Below are positions 60,175 to 64,000 of a stretch of DNA of 64,000 nucleotides, in pieces; within the stretch, counting starts at the first letter, position 1, and each line of letters opens with the position of its first letter. The notes under the pieces are model-generated. The model saw only the letters and a list, made by a program, of their open reading frames with translations, did no database searches and had not been told where the DNA came from. Origin of the DNA: Symsagittifera roscoffensis (Eukaryota > Xenacoelomorpha > Acoela > Convolutidae); assembly GCF_963678635.1 (NCBI RefSeq), contig NC_087063.1, positions 29,462,599 to 29,526,598 of the forward strand, read 5' to 3'. A program made the position numbers and the translations under genes.

Positions 60175-60919
60175 TGACAGCCCCCCTTTACTCGGTTAGC
60201 TAAGCCTCGTTCGGAGAGCGTACCAGGAAATTTTCTCGAGTTTTCTTAAAAAGCTATCACGGTACAACCGGAAGGTTTGCACGTTCCTGTCCAACCGTAC
60301 CGCCGGTACTCTAGAATGGGCATTCAGCCCGAAGCTGTCTCAAGTGGGTTCGACTCCGTAGTCTTGATGTCGTAAACACCCAGGAGCGCCATAAAAACAC
60401 TATGTAACATTCGTCTACTGCAGTCACACATGAGGCTGGCAACCAGACTATTAGCACCGGAATATATAATTAAATAGAATTTTGTATTAAAAAATGCTCT
60501 GGAAAACGAAACCATTCAATGAAAGATGAAAAAATTTTCCGTTACAACAAATTCAAGCAATCAAGTTAATTGATGGAATTGAAATTGTAGTTCAACAATC
60601 TTGTACTTAATAAATAACATGAGTTGGACAAATTCGAAAGTGTTTTACTTTGTGCTCAAATTTTTGTTCAAAAACTTCTTTTTTTTGTTCAAAAAAATTT
60701 CTTTTCAAAAACTTCTGAATTTCGAGCGAAAATTCAGTGTCATTGATTTTGTGCGAGATATTAGTCTATAGGTACACATGATTGGAAAATGTAAAAAACG
60801 CTGATAGCTCAACCAAATCTGTCGTGTACTTTTCCTTTGAAAAAAGTTTGTCCACTTATAGCAGGTTCCAAATCAAAGGATAGGACCTCAACCAAACAGG
60901 TTGGAATAATGTAGTGACC
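60175..60919. other. Spacer between the long direct repeats
   Basis: 745 bp with no long coding frame. It contains GGGTTCGACTCC near 60345, like a tRNA B box, in a GC-richer segment (about 60180-60430), followed by AT-rich DNA. The GC-rich part could be a SINE or the core of a short non-autonomous element. Confidence 0.4.
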
Positions 60920-62353
60920 ACGCTTTGTGACCACACTTCTATTTTTAATAAGAGGTACTCAAGGGTGAGTAACTCTTCCAAATAAGTGAACTTAAACAAA
61001 ACGCTTTTGTGAAAACGACTAACTAAGTTCATGACTAAAAAACCAAATTAACATAAATTTATAAAATGTAAATCATACTTTGCAGTATATAGATCATACA
61101 CAACAACAAAGACGAACATACACAGATTAGATGATCCCATCACACTCGCACAAAAGAATGGCTAAACACAACCGACATGCCGTCCACAATCACGACTCAA
61201 AAGATTTAGAGTACGACTTGACTTCGCAGAAAAGGACTTCATTGAACTAGACCAATGACCACCTCGATGCTCAATTATACGTACAGATCCGAGTTACAAG
61301 GCATCCCTTCCAAACACGATCTTCACGCCATTCCCAGACGAGGCTACACACAAAACAGTCCTCTACTAATACAGAAAAACCTGACATAGCAAACGATCTT
61401 GAAATCGGATTGATTTCATTGGGGATCACAGTCGTTGTCGAATGACGAAACAATAACTTCGCATCCCTGATTCCAGCGTCCTGGAACGTTCTTCCTCAAG
61501 AGGAACCGGATAAGAAAATGATGTTCGCCAAATACCAACGTTCATCATCCATCCTTCAAATTTCAGAGAAGAAAGATAGTTCTAAAAAACTCTGTAAACC
61601 CCGGATGGGTGGAACCTGATCTAAACTACATTTTATTATTGGATAAATTAGATATTTTACCACTGTAAAATATTTAATCTTAACCAATCATAATCCATCC
61701 AACTAACAACCCACTTATTTGTAAGTGCTGAAATTACTTGTAATTTCAGCACCAGAGAGATTTGAATTTAACTTAGAAATTAGTTGCCTCTCCAAGAGAA
61801 CTTCAGCTGCCGCAATAGGCCAGTATACTCTAGATCTATTGAGCCTAGCAGAGACTAGTTAAACACCCTGAGACTAGTAGATATAAGAGTAAGATTAGGA
61901 TCGGTATTAGAATAAAAAGTTGCACGAATCTATCCGGTCGAAAATAAGATGCGTGACGAGCAGACGGTGTACCCTATCCGAAATAACTCTATGAGTTAAC
62001 CAAAAGGATCTAACTCATTTCTTTCAAAGTATGTAATGAAAACCTAATGGAGAGAAAAACTGGAGATGTTTTTTTTTCCGATTGTGCTAATGTTGAGTAA
62101 CCATCACGACTCATTATGCTCACTTGTTCCTTTCGTTCGACAATTTCTTAATATTTTTATGTCTAAGTATTTTGCAAGTGCTTGGTATAATTGCACCAGG
62201 GAAGCAGAAATCAAAAGAACCGAAAACAAGTTAGATTAAAACAAAAGCGATTGATGTCTGTCGAAAGCGACATGAAATTCACAACAAATGAGAGTCTATG
62301 CAACAGAGGGAAAATATACCAAACCTTGTTCTGATGAGAACTACAGCATATTC
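60920..62353 (+). repeat. Long direct repeat, copy 2
   Basis: Same start and end phrases as copy 1. It includes two segments missing there, one after GGTACTCAAGGGTGA and one before CTACAGCATATTC, so copy 1 has probably lost them. The minus-strand 60-codon frame is kept at 61271-61453 with four or so changes. The sequence TGTAGTGACCACGC overlaps its start. Confidence 0.85.
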
Positions 62354-63228
62354 AACAATTTTTTTCTGCAGTTTTTAAGATTCACGACTTCAGATTTTTT
62401 TTTCAACAAAACCATTGAATATCAAAAGCGCATGAAATTTTTGAATTAAAACATTTTTTTGCCATCAAAAAGAAACGTCTGTCTAAGGATACTGATAGAG
62501 CATGAAATTGATAAGCAAAACTGCAGTGTGTTTCAAAAACGCGTATTATCGCTTTAACTGCTAATGAGGTATGTTCCAAAAACGTGTATAATGGTTTTAA
62601 CTGATCATATAGAAATGAAAAAAAAATATGTATAACCAAAAACAAACTTTTTTTTTACAAATCCAGACTGTCAATTCAATGTCACGCTACTTAATTTCAT
62701 CAAAGTTTATTTAGGAGAGTAATCTTATACAGACAGGTAAACAATAAACCGCATGTACAAGTCAAACCCACCAAGGATCATGCAAAAAGCTATGCAGCTT
62801 TTCGAGGCATGACCCTGAAAAAACCTATGACAGAAGTTGCGAGATAGTATCCGACTTTATGATTCAAAAAAAAAATCTAGAAGATCTCCATTATCTTTAA
62901 GAAACAAAGAAAACAATTTTTTGAATTTTTTTGATCTGAAACTTTCTACTGGCCATCATGGCTGTCCTAATTTAATGATGGTCAGGCTACCTGCTTGTTT
63001 TCGTTTTCAAAAAAGGTATGCTCTATAAAATTTTTCGAGAAGAAACTGCAATTTGAAAACTGCAAAATTATAGATATACATTAATAAAGAAAACGACAGA
63101 TACAAATCTTAATCTGATGAAATTTACGGCATAACCATTAACTCGTATTTCATTTTAAAATTTTTATGACTACAAGATGGAGTCATATAATGATGTTTTT
63201 CCGAAACTTCAGATTTTAACTGTTTTTT
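62354..63228. other. AT-rich stretch without recognised gene
   Basis: No exon or element boundary is supported. The phrase near 62400-62600 (ACCATTGAATATCAAAAGCG, CGTCTGTCTAAGGAT) recurs in altered form at about 63765-63910, so a dispersed repeat is present on both sides of the next element. Confidence 0.4.
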
Positions 63229-63749
63229 GTTCCGACTTTCAATACGAAAGTAACGGAATATTTGTATTCGGGGTGAGTTTTTTTTCTTCAGACGAATTTC
63301 GACTTTTTAACTAGCCCTTTTTGTCGGATTTTTTTTATACCATTCGAGAAGTATTGTTGTCCTGAGCTTAAATTTGAAAAGATATTTCAGCTGCGATTTT
63401 TTTGGAAAGTTATGGGGGTTTAAATATTGGCATTTTGGCCAATGGGACAATTAATGCGCGATATATTTCGCACTTTTAACGCGTAAGCGGAGATTTAATC
63501 CGTTCTGGAAATCGTTCCAATTTGGTTGAAATAAACTTATTTCTCATAATTGTTTGTTACTAGCAGCGAAATTTATTCTTTTGTACTTTATAGGGCATGT
63601 GGGGGGATGATTTTCATAAAAAAGTTCAAATTTCAAAAAAAAAATTTCATTTTGTTTTATTACATTCAATTTTTTCATGTTATTATTGCTCCATAAAACT
63701 TAAAAGGCAGTCAGAACACTCAGGGCTTCGCCCTGATACGAGCAGTCTT
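63229..63749 (-). mobile_element. GTTCCGAC-family element, inverted copy
   Basis: Reads GTTCCGACTTTC at its left and ends GGCAGTCAGAACACTCAGGG and TTCGCCCTGATACGAGCAG at its right, the reverse orientation of the copy at 27786. GGGCTTCGCCC forms a short perfect hairpin near the end. The interior conserved phrase GGGGGGATGATTTTCAT is present. Confidence 0.7.
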
Positions 63750-63975
63750 ATTTTTGTTTTTAAAAACCATTGAATGTCAAAAACGCATTAAGCTTGACGA
63801 AACAAAGTCCTTTTTGCAATCAAAGGGAAACGTCTATCTGATGATAATGATGAAGCATGAACTTGATAAAGAAAAGTGTAGTTGGTTCTAAAACATGTTT
63901 AATTGATTTGACTGATAATATGGAAATGGAAAATTTTATAGCCCACAAAAAAATTTTTTACAGGCCATCGTGGTT

Positions 63976-64000
63976 GGCGTAGTTTAATGGTTACGCTCCC
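63976..64000 (+). repeat. Start of a tRNA-like sequence cut by the window end
   Basis: TGGCGTAGTTTAATGGTTAC fits a tRNA 5' half with an A box. The rest is outside the window, so a true tRNA gene cannot be told from a SINE. Confidence 0.4.

Noticed and set aside
63976-64000. Complete tRNA gene
   Set aside because: Only the first half is in the window and it cannot be folded or told from a SINE head.

Overview
This window looks like nuclear DNA of an invertebrate animal: AT-rich, crowded with mobile elements, and carrying intron-split host exons. Splice sites follow the animal GT-AG pattern, with one well-supported GC-AG donor. The standard genetic code fits the host gene. I cannot name the species or phylum from sequence alone.

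1-18.5 kb, host genes. Two plus-strand genes for LIM-domain proteins lie in tandem. Gene A enters from the left and its last three exons (1355-3281) encode one LIM domain. Gene B (5059-18365, ten exons) encodes about 858 residues in the long form. Its middle carries eleven short motifs ending in a K/R-x-M-F-E-like core, and its last two exons encode one LIM domain. Both LIM domains resemble the EPLIN/LIMA1 and Xin families of actin-associated proteins. All exon phases of gene B from 5821 onward chain without a conflict, and the total is divisible by three. A GC donor at 15344 offers a choice between the long LIM form and a 3'-truncated form with its own polyadenylation signal. Introns of gene B are loaded with small non-autonomous DNA transposons.

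18.5-42 kb, repeat-rich and gene-poor. It holds a 21-bp minisatellite of about 1.4 kb arranged in bounded blocks, hAT-like miniature elements, a 563-bp foldback element, several inverted-repeat miniature elements, clustered copies of a family with GTTCCGAC ends, and tRNA-derived SINE-like sequences. A possible small secreted peptide exon (29981-30149) and a coding-looking minus-strand scrap near 26.4 kb are the only host-like candidates.

42-58 kb, a fossil LTR-class retroelement of Ty3/gypsy type. It has recognisable gag, protease, reverse transcriptase/RNase H and integrase regions, a Cys-patterned envelope-like region, and a 524-residue 3' reading frame of unknown nature that looks whole. 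The rest of the element is broken in roughly ten to twenty places. I could not find its terminal repeats.

58.7-64 kb. Two long direct repeats of about 1.4 kb flank a 745-bp spacer, followed by another GTTCCGAC-family element and the start of a tRNA-like sequence cut by the window edge.
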